Shown: one piece after another, positions 41,701 through 52,261 of the stretch
How the letters are laid out: each line of letters begins with the position of its first letter
Position numbering within the stretch: the first letter of the stretch is position 1
Assembly (NCBI GenBank): GCA_012103075.1
Contig: JAAVLQ010000001.1
Coordinates: forward strand, 682,001-746,000
DNA length: 64,000 nt
Reading direction: 5' to 3'
Source of the DNA: Brucella cytisi
GTDB lineage: Bacteria > Pseudomonadota > Alphaproteobacteria > Rhizobiales > Rhizobiaceae
Translations under genes and position numbers: made by a program
Notes under the pieces: model-generated
Seen by the model: only the letters and a program-made list of their open reading frames with translations
Databases searched by the model: none
Told to the model about the DNA's origin: nothing

Positions 41701-43840
41701 CTAGCGCCGACCGTAAATCAGATCGGTCTGGATATCGGCACTTCCTGTCAGGCGAGCCTTATAGACTTCGTAATTTTCCATCACGCGCTGAACATAGTTT
41801 CGTGTCTCGGAATAGGGGATGCGTTCGATCCAGTCGACGACCTGATCGATCGGCTTGCCACGTGGGTCGCCATATTTCTCGACCCATTGGGACGCGCGAC
41901 GGGGCCCGGCATTGTAACCGGCGAAGGTAAGAACATAAGACCCATTGAAACGGTCAAGCTGCTCGCCGAGGAAATGGGCACCAAGTGTCGCATTATACCC
42001 TGCATCCGTCGTGAGGCGTGGTGCGGAGAAGCTCATGCCGTTGCGGGTCGCCACGCTTTTGGCCGTTGCAGGCATAAGCTGCAGCAAACCGCGCGCGCAC
42101 CAGCTTTCGAAACGGCGCCTACATTGAATTCACTTTCCTGCCGGGCAATAGCATAGGCGAGGGCCTTGCCTGATCCGCTTATATTGGCATTTGCGGGAAT
42201 TGCTCCGAGCGGATGCGACAGAGCACCGACGTCTAGGCCACGCAGTGTGCATTTTGCCGACGCGAAGCGCCAGATAATGATTCTCGTTGCGCTCGGCCAT
42301 AACAGCCAACAGGGCCAATTCGCCGACACTATCGAGTTCCTGTGAAAGCTGGTTATAGAGCGTCGTTGCGCGATTGCTGTAGCCTACCTGTTCCAGCCGC
42401 TTGATTGCCTGCACTGCAGGACGACCGGCAAACCGCGTGCGATCTGCTTCGGTTGGCCTTGGGTAGATAAGCTCTGGTGCTTTCTCGCTGAGTTTGCCTG
42501 CTGAAAGCTGGCCGTAAAATGTCGTGCCGAAATGGGCGGAGCGGCGATAATAGTCGCGCGCATCGCCACCGCTACCTGCTTCGGCCGACCGTCCGAGCCA
42601 GTAGAAGGCGCGAGATGCTGAAATCGGACGCGAGGAGATTTCTGCGATCTTGGCAAAATGTGGCGCAGCCGTCTTCGGCTGGTTCTGGGGCGCGCAGCGC
42701 ATACCATCCGGCATGGAATTCCGCTTCTGCGGCCATTGTGGGCGATTCGGCGGCGTGGGCCGAAACCAGCTTGTAGGCGAGCTGCGGTTTGCCAAGGTCG
42801 AGCAGTTCACGTGACAGGATGCGGCGTTCGACCCACCGGGCATCAGGATCGATAAGGGCCGACGCCTGACGTGGTGCCTTGAGCATGAGGTCTGTCGCCT
42901 CGTTATAGCGTTCGGCGCGACGCAGATAGCGAATCTTCAGGAACTGATAGGCGGCGTTTCCCTGCCACGTGCGGTCGACGTCCGCTATCGCCTCGGCGGC
43001 GTTCGGAGACTTCTGTGCTACTGCCGCAAAGGCGTTGTAAAGCGATTGGGCCTGTGCCGGGCCTGCAAGCAGTTTTGCAGACTGCATACGGTCATTATAA
43101 AGAGAACGCAGAATACGGCGCTGATGATCTTCGCGCGTCAGAACGCCAGAGAACTCTTTCAGGATCTTTTGCTCGTCATCGGCTGATAAGCGCTGTGTAG
43201 TCCACCATGGTGAAAGCAGTTCGCGCGCTTTGCCCGCATTTCCAGTGCTGACATAGGAGCGGGCAAGAAGAATCATGCCTTCTGTAGTCTGCGGGCGCGT
43301 ATTGCCGAATGTTGCGATTACGGTCGCAGGAGTTGGATTTTCCTTGAACAAGGCCCGTTCAGAGTTGCGGCGCAGAACCGATGTCCCCGGCCAGCCGCGC
43401 AAATCTGTTGCCGCCGTTGCAATTTCAGCGCTCGGCACACCATCAAGACCGGATGTCGCGATAGACCACGTCAGAATCTGGCGGTCAAGCGAACCACGAG
43501 GCATCCCGTTGCGGAATGCGATAGCACTTGCGGTGTCGCGGGAGGAAAGGGCATCAAGCCCGCTTTTCAGCGTTCCGCCAATTGCTGCCGGGTTTTCCAT
43601 GCGGCTGACCGCTGACGTCACGACCGGATCAGGGGTGGCTGGACGCGGTTTCGGTGTCACCAGATTCATCGGCGACTGGTGTGTCGTCGTCGGTGCAAAG
43701 GGACGCGCAAGCGGGGTGGGAACGCCGGACGGCAGCGAGGATTGCGCGAGCGAAATAACCGGCTGCAGAGCAACCGCAACAAAGCAACTCGCGAGGAGAG
43801 CTTTTCTTTTCAGGGATATCGCTGCGACTTGTTTTGACAT
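41701..43840 (-). CDS. slt: Soluble lytic murein transglycosylase, frame-broken
   Basis: Periplasmic lytic transglycosylase, about 714 aa. The signal peptide (ASCFVAVALQPVISLAQ) is followed by a long alpha-helical superhelix (GWPGTSVLRRNSERALFKEN, LLARSYVSTGNAGKARELLS, FHAGWYALR). The C-terminal SLT domain has the catalytic Glu in ARQESEFNVGAVSKAGARGL, then LQLMPATAKSVATRNGMSFS and VLTFAGYNAGPRRASQWVEK. Indels near 42700, 42240 and 42100 split it. It is convergent with the HhH gene and divergent from dapA. Confidence 0.9.
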
Positions 43841-44238
43841 TGGCTAACTAGAACAAAGACTTGGTTGATGTGCAATATGTTGTTGAAATCCGGCTTTTCT
43901 TAGCCCGGTTTTTGACTGGCGATTTCAATGATGAGGATAGGCTCAAGGAATGAATCTGTCCTTAATAAAGCGTTATCGCTTAGGTGTTACCGCATCTTGG
44001 TTGTTTCGGGCCGCCGATGTTTCTAAAGGCAATCGAGCGAATAGCTGGTGGAGCTTGGGGATCGCTTTAAATTTTGTCGCAAAACTGCCGTATTGCCCTT
44101 GTTTTGCCTGTATACCCCGCTTGCTCCACTCGTGTCGCAAGACTATTGTGCAACGCCTCAACCCGGTCAGAAGCCCCGGGGTGATCCCAAGCTGATCGGT
44201 GGAATGAGGTCCAGTCTTTCTTTTTCAGGAGTTCACTA

Positions 44239-45120
44239 ATGCTGAAGGGCTCAATTACCGCGCTTGTCACGCCATTCGATTCCGAAGGAGCGTTCGACGA
44301 GAAAGCCTTTCGCGCATTTGTAAACTGGCAGATCGAAGAAGGCACCAAAGGGCTCGTCCCAGTCGGCACGACTGGTGAAACGCCGACCCTGTCGCATGAC
44401 GAGCACAAGCGCGTAATCGAGGTTTGCATCGAGGTTGCAGCTGGTCGCGTTCCCGTGATCGCGGGTGCAGGTTCCAATAATACGGTGGAAGCAATCGAGC
44501 TGGCGCAACATGCTGAAAAAGCTGGCGCTGATGCCGTTCTCGTTGTCACGCCTTACTATAACAAGCCCAACCAGCGTGGTCTCTACGAACATTTTTCGCG
44601 TGTGGCCCGCTCCATTTCGATCCCGCTCATCATTTACAATATTCCCGGTCGTTCGATCGTCGACATGACGCCGGAAACAATGGGCACGCTCGTCCGCGAC
44701 CACAAGAACATTGTGGGTGTCAAAGATGCGACCGGCAAGATTGAGCGTGTATCCGAGCAGCGCGAAACCTGCGGCAAGAATTTCATCCAGCTTTCCGGTG
44801 AAGATGCAACGGCTCTTGGTTTCAATGCTCACGGTGGGGTAGGGTGCATCTCGGTGACGTCCAATATCGCGCCGCGTCTTTGCGCCGAGTTCCGGGATGC
44901 CTGTCAGGCTGGCGATTTCTCCAAGGCGCTCGAATTGCAGGATCGCCTTATGCCGTTGCACAAGGCGCTCTTCATCGAGCCGAATCCGTCGGGTCCGAAA
45001 TATGCGCTGTCGCGTCTTGGTCGCGTGGAAAACGCGTTGCGCTCGCCCATGGTGACTGTGGAAGCCGCGACGGCAGAGAAGATCGATCAGGCCATGAAGC
45101 ATGCGGGTCTGGTCAACTGA
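44239..45120 (+). CDS. dapA: 4-hydroxy-tetrahydrodipicolinate synthase
   Basis: First step of the lysine/diaminopimelate branch: condenses aspartate semialdehyde with pyruvate. 293 aa TIM barrel with the Schiff-base Lys162 in [14 protein letters not shown], the Tyr-containing [34 protein letters not shown] near residue 43 and [20 protein letters not shown]. Intact frame; ribosome site AGGAG. It starts 398 nt from slt, and I find no lysine-riboswitch pattern or other feature in that gap. smpB follows after a terminator. Confidence 0.95.
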   Translation: MLKGSITALVTPFDSEGAFDEKAFRAFVNWQIEEGTKGLVPVGTTGETPTLSHDEHKRVIEVCIEVAAGRVPVIAGAGSNNTVEAIELAQHAEKAGADAVLVVTPYYNKPNQRGLYEHFSRVARSISIPLIIYNIPGRSIVDMTPETMGTLVRDHKNIVGVKDATGKIERVSEQRETCGKNFIQLSGEDATALGFNAHGGVGCISVTSNIAPRLCAEFRDACQAGDFSKALELQDRLMPLHKALFIEPNPSGPKYALSRLGRVENALRSPMVTVEAATAEKIDQAMKHAGLVN

Positions 45121-45152
45121 CCCGTCAAGTTTACCGCTTTTGCTGATTTTTA

Positions 45153-45178
45153 CGCTCCCGTAGCTTCGGGAGCGTTTT
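45153..45178 (+). terminator. Rho-independent terminator of dapA
   Basis: CGCTCCCG / CGGGAGCG stem with a TAGCTT loop followed by TTTTCATTT, 33 nt after dapA. Confidence 0.85.
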
Positions 45179-45211
45179 CATTTCAGGCATTGCACATTAT
45201 ATGGTGCCATC

Positions 45212-45688
45212 ATGAACAAGCCCAAGAATTCTCCTGTGCGCAAGATCATCGCGGAAAACCGCAAGGCGCGCTTCAATTTTGAAATTCTAGATACGCTCGA
45301 AGCCGGTCTCGTCCTGACCGGCACCGAGGTCAAGTCGCTGCGCGCCAATCAATCCAACATAGCGGAGAGCTATGCGAGCTTTGAGAATGGCGAGTTCTGG
45401 CTCATCAATTCCTATATTCCGGAATATACGCAGGGCAATCGTTTCAACCACGAGCCGCAGCGCTTGCGCAAACTGCTCATCAGCAAGCGCGAAATGTCCC
45501 GCTTGTTTAACTCGGTATCACGCGACGGGATGACCGTGGTGCCATTGAAGCTTTACTTCAATGATCGGGGTCGCGCGAAGCTGGAACTGGCGCTGGCGCG
45601 AGGTAAAAAGACTCACGACAAGCGCGAGACGGAAAAGAAGCGCGACTGGAATCGTGAAAAGGCTCGCTTGATGCGGGATAAGGGATAA
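45212..45688 (+). CDS. smpB: SsrA-binding protein SmpB
   Basis: Binds tmRNA and brings it to stalled ribosomes for trans-translation. 158 aa. Motifs: [60 protein letters not shown] and the basic tail [20 protein letters not shown] that inserts in the ribosome. Intact frame. The start ATG at 45212 gives the usual N-terminus [20 protein letters not shown]. Convergent with the glycosylase gene. Confidence 0.96.
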   Translation: MNKPKNSPVRKIIAENRKARFNFEILDTLEAGLVLTGTEVKSLRANQSNIAESYASFENGEFWLINSYIPEYTQGNRFNHEPQRLRKLLISKREMSRLFNSVSRDGMTVVPLKLYFNDRGRAKLELALARGKKTHDKRETEKKRDWNREKARLMRDKG

Positions 45689-45704
45689 AGATCAGCAAAG
45701 TAAG

Positions 45705-45726
45705 AGAGCGCCTCAGGCGCTCTTTT
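45705..45726. terminator. Bidirectional terminator between smpB and the glycosylase gene
   Basis: AGAGCGCC-TCA-GGCGCTCT: 8-bp stem with a 3-nt loop, between convergent genes, with TTTTG after it. Same architecture as the two IS-hit hairpins, but empty. The glycosylase stop (45713-45715) lies in the loop. Confidence 0.85.
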
Positions 45727-46365
45727 GATTCAGATAGTCGCGTACATTCCGGAATACGGTTCGGAACATGGTATCCGTCAACCGCCCGGTATTCGTGTTA
45801 TAGCGCGAGCAGTGATAGCTGGAAAAAAAATGCGCAGGCTGCCAATGTCGCTTGCCCGGTCGTGACCGAAGGGATGTCGCGCAACCGGCGCGCCAAGCGC
45901 ACGAACTGTCGATTGATGCGCAATCGTTCCCAGTGTGACGATTGCCTGTAGCTCGCGGAAGCGGCTCAACATTGGCAACAGGAATTGTCGGCAATTGTTG
46001 ATCTCGGAGCCGATTGGCTTGTTTTCCGGCGGCACGCAGCGCACCGCATTGACGATGCTGGCATCCAGCAGGCGCAAACTATCGTCAGGACGAGCCTCGA
46101 ACTTGCCAGTGGCAAAACCGAATTCACACAGCGTGCTGTAGAGCAGATCACCGGCATAGTCGCCGGTGAAGGGGCGTCCGGTTCTATTGGCGCCGCGCAA
46201 ACCGGCGCCAGCCCCACAATCAGGAGCCGGACATTGTCATCATGTGCTGGCAGAAACGGCGGAACCGGTGAATTATGCCGGGAAGGCTCCCTTGCGCCGC
46301 CATTCTTGCAGGAACGCGTGCAGCCTTGGGCAGATATCACAATTGGGAGATGGTTCGGAAATCAT
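45713..46365 (-). CDS. Family-5-type uracil-DNA glycosylase, frame-broken
   Basis: Uracil repair enzyme distinct from the one at 19589. The Fe-S cysteines are in CDICPRLHAF, motif A reads GLAPGLRGANRTGRPFTGDY across an indel, then VNAVRCVPPENKPIGSEINN, LQAIVTLGTIAHQSTVRALG and PVARHPFGHDRASD. These are closest to the UdgB (family 5) pattern. The C-terminus SYHCSRYNTNTGRLTDTMFR keeps the His of the second motif. Breaks occur near 46300, 46200 and 45830. Start 46365 (MISEPSPNCDICPRL) is chosen because it begins just before the first cluster cysteine. Confidence 0.78.
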
Positions 46366-46395
46366 GTCCTTGCATGAACCGGCTCGACGACGGCG

Positions 46396-46968
46396 TCAAT
46401 AGCTATCGTCGAGATCGTCATCCCGGCGGCGAGGCGCGCGTTCCGACGGGTCGCGGCCAATCTCAGCCTTGAGCGAGACCAGATCGATGAAATGGTCGGC
46501 CGGCGGCGCAGTTCATCCGAAATCATGGCTGGCTGGGTGGTGGAGTAGAAACAACCGAAACCTTGCGCCCCTTGCGCTGAAGAGCTTCAGCAAGTGAACG
46601 GAAATCGCCGTCGCCGGAGAAAATCACAAAATGGTCGACTGTATCCGTGAGCTGCATGGCATCGACTGTCAGTTCGATGTCCATATTGCCCTTCACCTTG
46701 CGACGCCCGGTAGAATCCGTGAATTCCTTGGCAGCCTTGGTGACGACCTTGTAGCCGTTATAATCAAGCCAGTCGATCAGCGGGCGGATCGAGGAATACT
46801 CCTGATCTTCAACTAACGCCGTATAGTAATATGCACGAAGCAGATAACCGCGCTTCTGAAACGCCTTCAAAAGTTTCCGATAATCAATATCGAACCCCGG
46901 GGTTTTCGAGGCAGCGTATAAATTAGCGCCATCAATAAAAGGGCAATTTTTTCACGAGAATCAAACAT
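46396..46968 (-). CDS. NYN-domain (LabA/DUF88) protein, frame-broken
   Basis: About 190 aa PIN-like fold. Acidic residues of the putative metal site are in ALFIDGANLYAASKTPGFDI (first Asp), KGNMDIELTVDAMQL and VIFSGDGDFRSLAEALQRKG. NYN proteins are often RNA nucleases. A lost T near 46955 and an indel near 46535 break the frame; the corrected C-terminus reads RRAADHFIDLVSLKAEIGRD and ends DDLDDSY. ATG at 46968 gives MFDSREKIALFIDG, the family start. It lies 393 bp from rpoZ in the divergent direction. Confidence 0.82.
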
Positions 46969-47218
46969 CGTGCAATATATCCACTCTACGGTCGGACTGG
47001 AGTGGACCGGCGACCGCTTATTCAGTTTGTTTTCTAAACGGCGGATGGTATCAAATTTTACCAGTGCGTTTATTGCCTTCTAAGGATATATCACAGAAAA
47101 ACAAGCAACCATTGGTTGTTATTTGATTGCAGTAAATTACTTATAAGGGAGTCTTGTCTCAGTAAACCCTTTCTGGCTTACAGAATATTGTGCCGTTTTG
47201 ACGCGCTACAGTGTTTTA

Positions 47219-47339
47219 TGGGGAGAATCCATGAAGTTGACGTTCTTTTGGCAGATTTCATGAGGTGAGGCACGAGCAATTCCGCTTTTGCTTGTAATTT
47301 GGCTCCACAAGCGTTATGTGGGGAAAATCCATTAAAGTT
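47219..47339 (+). repeat. Pair of imperfect 20-bp direct repeats upstream of rpoZ
   Basis: TGGGGAGAATCCATGAAGTT at 47219 and TGGGGAAAATCCATTAAAGTT-like sequence at 47319, exactly 100 bp apart; the second ends 22 bp before the rpoZ start. Also in this 393-bp gap: palindrome CAACCATTGGTTG at 47106-47118. Possible control sites; function unknown. Confidence 0.35.
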
Positions 47340-47361
47340 CGAGAAATGAAAGGGACCGCGC

Positions 47362-47766
47362 ATGGCCCGCGTCACTGTTGAGGACTGCGTAGATAAGGTC
47401 GAGAACCGTTTTGAACTGGTTCTGCTGGCTGGTCACCGTGCTCGCCAAATTTCCCGGGGTGCACAGATCACCATAGACCGCGACAACGACAAGAATCCTG
47501 TCGTTGCCCTGCGCGAAATCGCCGATGAAACTCTGTCACCGGATGATCTGAAGGAAGATCTCATCCACTCGCTGCAGAAGCATGTGGAAGTCGATGAGCC
47601 GGAAGCTGCTGCTCCCGCGCAGATCACCGCTTCTTCGGATGAAGTTGTAGAGGGCATCGCAGATGCTGCCGAAGAAGATGTAGTTACTTTCGACCGTATG
47701 TCGGAAGAAGAACTGCTCGCCGGTATCGAAGGCCTCGTCGCACCAGAGAAGAACGACGACTTCTAA
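47362..47766 (+). CDS. rpoZ: RNA polymerase omega subunit
   Basis: Small RNA polymerase subunit that helps assemble and stabilise the enzyme. 134 aa. [20 protein letters not shown], then [20 protein letters not shown] and [17 protein letters not shown] are the conserved omega core. The acidic C-terminal tail ([20 protein letters not shown]) is typical of alphaproteobacteria. Intact frame. It precedes rsh, as is common in bacteria (rpoZ-spoT). In E. coli omega mediates ppGpp response; whether it does here is not shown by sequence. Confidence 0.95.
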   Translation: MARVTVEDCVDKVENRFELVLLAGHRARQISRGAQITIDRDNDKNPVVALREIADETLSPDDLKEDLIHSLQKHVEVDEPEAAAPAQITASSDEVVEGIADAAEEDVVTFDRMSEEELLAGIEGLVAPEKNDDF

Positions 47767-47875
47767 AGCATTTCCGCCAAACTGCGAAGCGGCTTTGCCT
47801 GAGGTAGGTGCGTTGAAATAGAGATATGGAACGGTTGCTGTATTCCAGCTTAAGCGGAACCGCTTAGCCGTCGTT
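47764..47875. repeat. Dispersed intergenic repeat, AAAGCATTTCCGC type
   Basis: TAAAGCATTTCCGCCAAACT, then GCGAAGCGG and AGCGGAACCGCTT form a palindrome-rich stretch of the same family as at 16702 and 17856. It starts on the rpoZ stop and fills part of the 376-bp gap to rsh; the rest has no feature I can support. Confidence 0.5.
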
Positions 47876-48142
47876 CGATTTCTTTCTCTTTTACATGCGC
47901 TGCGACTTCCCGGTCGTGGCGCATGTTTTTATGCGCCAAGGTCCTGTCGGCTAACCGGTAGCAACAGTTTGGAATGCTTGTTGCCGGTTGAAATGGCCAG
48001 ATGACGAGCGATTTCTGTCAAAAATTAATATTGTCGTCAGAAAGTTAAGCCTAGACGTCGAGAACCATTCGATTTTCGGCGATTTTGGGTCACAATGCCC
48101 GGTATGTTTGCAAGTATCGGTTTCGAAAGGGAGTTCTCGTAG

Positions 48143-50384
48143 ATGATGCGCCAATATGAGCTTGTGGAGCGTGTTCAGCGATACAAGCCTGACGTGAACG
48201 AGGCGCTTCTCAACAAGGCATATGTCTATGCCATGCAAAAGCATGGCAGTCAGAAGCGCGCTTCCGGCGATCCCTACTTCTCCCATCCCCTCGAAGTCGC
48301 CGCGATCCTCACCGATATGCATCTTGACGAAGCGACGATTGCCATCGCGCTTTTGCACGACACGATCGAAGATACGACGGCCACCCGTCAGGAAATCGAT
48401 CAGCTCTTCGGCCCTGAAATCGGCAAGCTCGTCGAGGGACTGACCAAACTCAAAAAGCTCGATCTCGTTTCAAAAAGCAGTGCAGGCGGAAAACCTTCGC
48501 AAGCTGCTTCTGGCGATTTCTGAAGATGTTCGCGTCCTTCTCGTAAAACTGGCGGATCGTCTGCACAATATGCGCACGCTGGGTGTGATGCGGGAAGACA
48601 AACGCCTTCGTATCGCCGAGGAAACGATGGATATCTATGCGCCGCTCGCTGGTCGCATGGGTATGCAGGATATGCGGGAAGAGCTCGAGGAACTGGCTTT
48701 TCGCTATATCAATCCGGATGCATGGCGTGCTGTGACGGATCGCCTGGCCGAACTTCTGGAAAAGAACCGCGGCCTTCTGCAGAAAATCGAAAAGGACCTG
48801 TCCGAGATTTTCGAGAAGCATAACATCAAAGCCAGTGTGAAGAGCCGCCAGAAGAAGGCGTGGTCGGTTTTCCGCAAGATGGAAACCAAGGGCCTTTCCT
48901 TCGAGCAGCTTTCTGACATTTTTGGTTTCCGCGTGATGGTCGACACCACGCAGGATTGCTATCGGGCGCTCGGTCTCATTCATACGACGTGGTCGATGGT
49001 TCCGGGCCGGTTCAAGGATTATATTTCTACGCCTAAACAGAACGATTATCGGTCGATCCACACCACCATCATCGGCCCGTCGCGCCAGCGCGTCGAACTA
49101 CAGATTCGCACACGCGAAATGGATGAGATTGCGGAATTTGGTGTCGCAGCCCACTCTATCTACAAGGATCGTGGCAGCGCCAATAATCCGCACAAGATGT
49201 CGACCGAGACCAATGCCTATGCATGGCTGCGCCAAACAATCGAACAGCTTTCCGAAGGCGATAACCCGGAGGAGTTCCTCGAACACACCAAGCTAGAGCT
49301 CTTTCAGGATCAGGTCTTCTGTTTCACGCCCAAGGGCCGTCTCATTGCTCTGCCACGTGGCGCGACGCCAATCGATTTCGCCTATGCCGTTCACACCGAT
49401 ATCGGTGACAGTTGCGTCGGCGCTAAGGTCAATGGCCGCATCATGCCGTTGATGACCGAACTGAAGAACGGCGATGAGGTCGATATCATCCGTTCAAAGG
49501 CGCAGGTTCCTCCTGCTGCGTGGGAATCGCTTGTCGCGACGGGCAAGGCACGCGCAGCCATTCGCCGTGCAACCCGCACGGCCGTCCAAACAGTATTCGG
49601 GGCTTGGCATGCGCATTCTGGAACGCGCATTCGAACGTGCCGGAAAGCCGTTCAGTAAGGATATTTTGAAGCCGGGGCTTCCGCGTTTGGCACGCAAGGA
49701 TGTGGACGATGTGTTGGCCGCAGTCGGACGCGGAGAGCTTCCGTCAACCGATGTGGTCAAGGCGGTCTATCCTGACTATCAGGACACACGCGTCACATCG
49801 CAGAACAGTCCGGCCAAGACTGGTGAAAAAGGCTGGTTCAACATCCAGAACGCCGCTGGCATGATCTTCAAGGTGCCTGAGGGCAGTGAGGATGTAGCGA
49901 AGACCGGTGTGGATGCTGTGGCGAAGCCCGGGAAAAAGGCGCTGCCGATTCGGGGGACCAACTCGGATTTGCCGGTGCGTTTTGCCCCTGAAGGGGCGGT
50001 GCCGGAGATCGTATCGTCGGTATCCTTCAGCCCGGCGCCGGTATAACGATTTATCCGATCCAGTCGCCTGCGCTGACGGCTTATGACGATCAGCCGGAAC
50101 GTTGGATCGACGTGCGTTGGGATATTGATGATCAGATGAGCGAGCGTTTTCCGGCGCGCGTCAGCGTATCGGCCATCAATTCGCCCGGCTCTCTGGCAGA
50201 GATCGCGCAGATCGTGGCCGCCAATGACGCAAATATTCACAATCTCTCCATGGTGCGCACCGCACCGGACTTCACAGAGATGATTATCGATGTCGAGGTT
50301 TGGGACCTCAAGCATCTCAACCGTATCATTTCCCAATTGAAAGAAAGCGCGAGCGTCAGTGGCGCGAAACGCGTGAACGGATAG
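48143..50384 (+). CDS. rsh: (p)ppGpp synthetase/hydrolase Rsh (RelA/SpoT), frame-broken
   Basis: Makes and degrades the alarmone (p)ppGpp in the stringent response. The HD hydrolase domain has KHGSQKRASGDPYFSHPLEV, AIALLHDTIEDTTATRQEI and VLLVKLADRLHNMRTLGVM. The synthetase domain has SEIFEKHNIKASVKSRQKKA, DIFGFRVMVDTTQDCYRALG and FKDYISTPKQNDYRSIHTTI. The TGS domain (DQVFCFTPKGRLIALPRGAT) and a C-terminal ACT domain (SVSAINSPGSLAEIAQIVAA) follow. Breaks near 48475, 49588 and 50010. About 747 aa corrected, normal for alphaproteobacterial Rsh. ATG 48143 or the adjacent 48146. Confidence 0.95.
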
Positions 50385-50391
50385 GACTAAG

Positions 50392-50969
50392 ATGAACACC
50401 GAAGATGTGCTTGCCGTCTTCCGCGAAGCGGAGCTATCCTTGAAGGCCACTTTATTCTCACGTCAGGCCTGCGCAGCCCTGTTTTCCTTCAGAAGGCACG
50501 CGTTTTCATGCATGCCGACAAGACGGAAAGGCTCTGCAAAGCGCTCGCAGAGAAAATCCGGGCGGCCAATCTCGGACCGATCGATTATGTGGTTGGTCCG
50601 GCAATTGGCGGCTTGATTCCGTCCTACGAAACCTCGCGTCATCTGCGTGTCCCGTCGGTCTGGGTCGAGCGCGAGAACGGTGTATTCCGCCTGCGTCGTT
50701 TCGATGTGCCGAAGGGCGCGCGAGTCGTTATCGTGGAAGATATTGTCACGACAGGGCTTTCCATTCGCGAAACGATCGACTGTATGAAGGGCCTCGGCAT
50801 CGAAGTTGTGGCCGCGGCCTGCATTGTTGACCGTTCGGCAGGAAAGGCAAATGTTGGCACGCAGCTGATCGCTCTCGCTCAATATGAAGTTCCGGCCTAT
50901 CCCGCGGATAAATTGCCGCCGGAGCTTGCTGCAATTCCGGCGGTGAAGCCGGGTAGCCGCAACATTTAA
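50392..50969 (+). CDS. pyrE: Orotate phosphoribosyltransferase, frame-broken
   Basis: Pyrimidine synthesis enzyme joining orotate to PRPP. The N-terminal part [13 protein letters not shown] is followed after two small indels (50433, 50475) by [24 protein letters not shown] sequence. [20 protein letters not shown] and the PRPP motif [20 protein letters not shown] are clear. The C-terminal [20 protein letters not shown] matches family length (about 192 aa). It starts 7 nt after rsh, so they probably share a transcript. Confidence 0.9.
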
Positions 50970-50998
50970 ACAAGCTCGCCAGCGGTTTTGGATACGCT

Positions 50999-51020
50999 GC
51001 AGGGGAAGATACACCCCTGC
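50999..51020 (+). terminator. Hairpin after pyrE
   Basis: GCAGGGG / CCCCTGC stem with an 8-nt loop, 29 nt past the pyrE stop, without a T-run. A weak terminator or RNA stabiliser. Nearby, an inverted pair GTTACC-N8-GGTAAC at 51052-51071 lies 41 nt before fnrN and may be an operator. Confidence 0.5.
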
Positions 51021-51112
51021 GGCGAAATTCCGCTTTGCGGGACGCGTTCTAGTTACCTATTTAAGGGTAACCGCAAAGACTTTCTTCCGGCTTCCACAAA
51101 CAGGGTTCCATC

Positions 51113-51860
51113 GTGAGTGTAGCGCCTATCAGATTCGACCCCAGATCGCCTTACCGTGCGCCATGTGGGGTATGCGTGGATTGCGACGTCAGGCGGACGG
51201 CGGTTTGTGCGGCACTTGACGACGGCGATCTCGGTGCACTCGAAGCAATCATGACCTCCAAGCGTCTCGATGCCAATGAGCAGCTGGTGGAAGAGGGGAG
51301 CCGAAGCGCCGCGTCTTCAGCCTGACCTCCGGCATGTTGCGAATCTACACATCGCTTCCGGATGGACGTCGGCAGATTGCAGGATTCCTGTTCCCCGGTG
51401 ACTATCTCGGTTTGGCTGACGACGAGACGTACTCGCAGTCGGCTGAAGCGGTCGTACCGTCCGTTTTGTGCGCTTTCTCCACCGGGAGATGGACGATTTG
51501 ATGGAGCGTTTTCCGAAGTTGAAGGAACGCTTGCACCAGATGACACGGGCGGCTCTTCGCACGGCGCGCGACAATCAACTGGTTCTTGGACGCCTTGCGC
51601 CGGTGGAAAAGCTTGCGAGCTTCCTTCTGGTTCTGTCCGCGCGGGCAGAAAAACGCGGCGAGAAGCCGAACCCGGTACATCTGTCGATGAACCGCACTGA
51701 TATTGCTGATTATCTCGGCCTGACGATTGAAACTGTCAGCCGAAGCTTCACGAAGCTGAAGACGCAGGGGCTGATCCAGCTGCCTGATGCCAATACGGTG
51801 GAGATCCTGTCGCGCCGGTCTTTGGCAGCCGTTGCCGGAATGGACCCGGACAACCTCTGA
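51113..51860 (+). CDS. fnrN: FNR-type oxygen-sensing regulator FnrN, frame-broken
   Basis: Crp/Fnr-family activator with an oxygen-sensitive 4Fe-4S cluster. The N-terminal cysteines are in CGVCVDCDVRRTAVC, and a further Cys in VPSVLCAFS is at the place of the fourth ligand. The cyclic-nucleotide-like beta-barrel includes LTSGMLRIYTSLPDGRRQIA and GFLFPGDYLGL. The HTH recognition helix reads LSMNRTDIADYLGLTIETVS with ETVSR, the DNA contact motif that reads TTGAT half sites. Extra bases near 51296 and 51455 break the frame. The start is a GTG at 51113. About 248 aa. Confidence 0.88.
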
Positions 51861-51898
51861 TTTCAAGCTACCATCCCTAGAAACGGGGTGTGTTTCCG

Positions 51899-51912
51899 TT
51901 GATTCAAATCAA
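51899..51912. promoter_or_regulatory. Perfect FNR box between fnrN and hemN
   Basis: TTGATTCAAATCAA matches the FNR consensus TTGAT-N4-ATCAA exactly. It lies 350 bp upstream of hemN and 38 bp after the fnrN stop, a sensible place for FnrN control of anaerobic heme synthesis. Binding is inferred. Confidence 0.75.
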
Positions 51913-51967
51913 TGCTGCACTCGGCAGAACAGCCTATTCCTGACCATAGAGATTGATGCGATCTGCA

Positions 51968-52085
51968 TTAGAGCGCTGGACGTCCATCCGGACGCACAAA
52001 GGACGCTCTAACCTGTTGAGTTCAGGCATCGCGCTTTCCGAAAATCGTAATCGTTTTTCGGGCCGGTGCTAATGGGATCGCACTG
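51968..52085. repeat. Dispersed intergenic repeat, AGAGCGCTGGACGTCC type
   Basis: ATTAGAGCGCTGGACGTCCA, then AGGACGCTCTAA (complement of the start), followed by CGCTTTCCGAAAATCGTAAT and TTTTTCGGGCC. Same mosaic-repeat style as the other copies. Two short frames after it (to 52260) are not convincing genes. Confidence 0.5.
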
Positions 52086-52261
52086 TTCAAAATGGGGAAA
52101 ACAGGTGCTGTTGTGGCTGGGAATTGCAATATCGGCTGTCATGCATGCGGGCTTCCTTGCCGCATCATGCCGTCTTGCCCCGCAGAATGTCGCCCCGGTT
52201 CCGGTGCGCGTATACCCGGCAGGGCTTCGCCGGAGCACCCAACGCTTAAGGTGGACGCGCT

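Noticed and set aside
43841..44238. Lysine riboswitch or small gene upstream of dapA
   Set aside because: No lysine-box pattern visible, and the 81-codon frame at 43950 has no motif and atypical composition.
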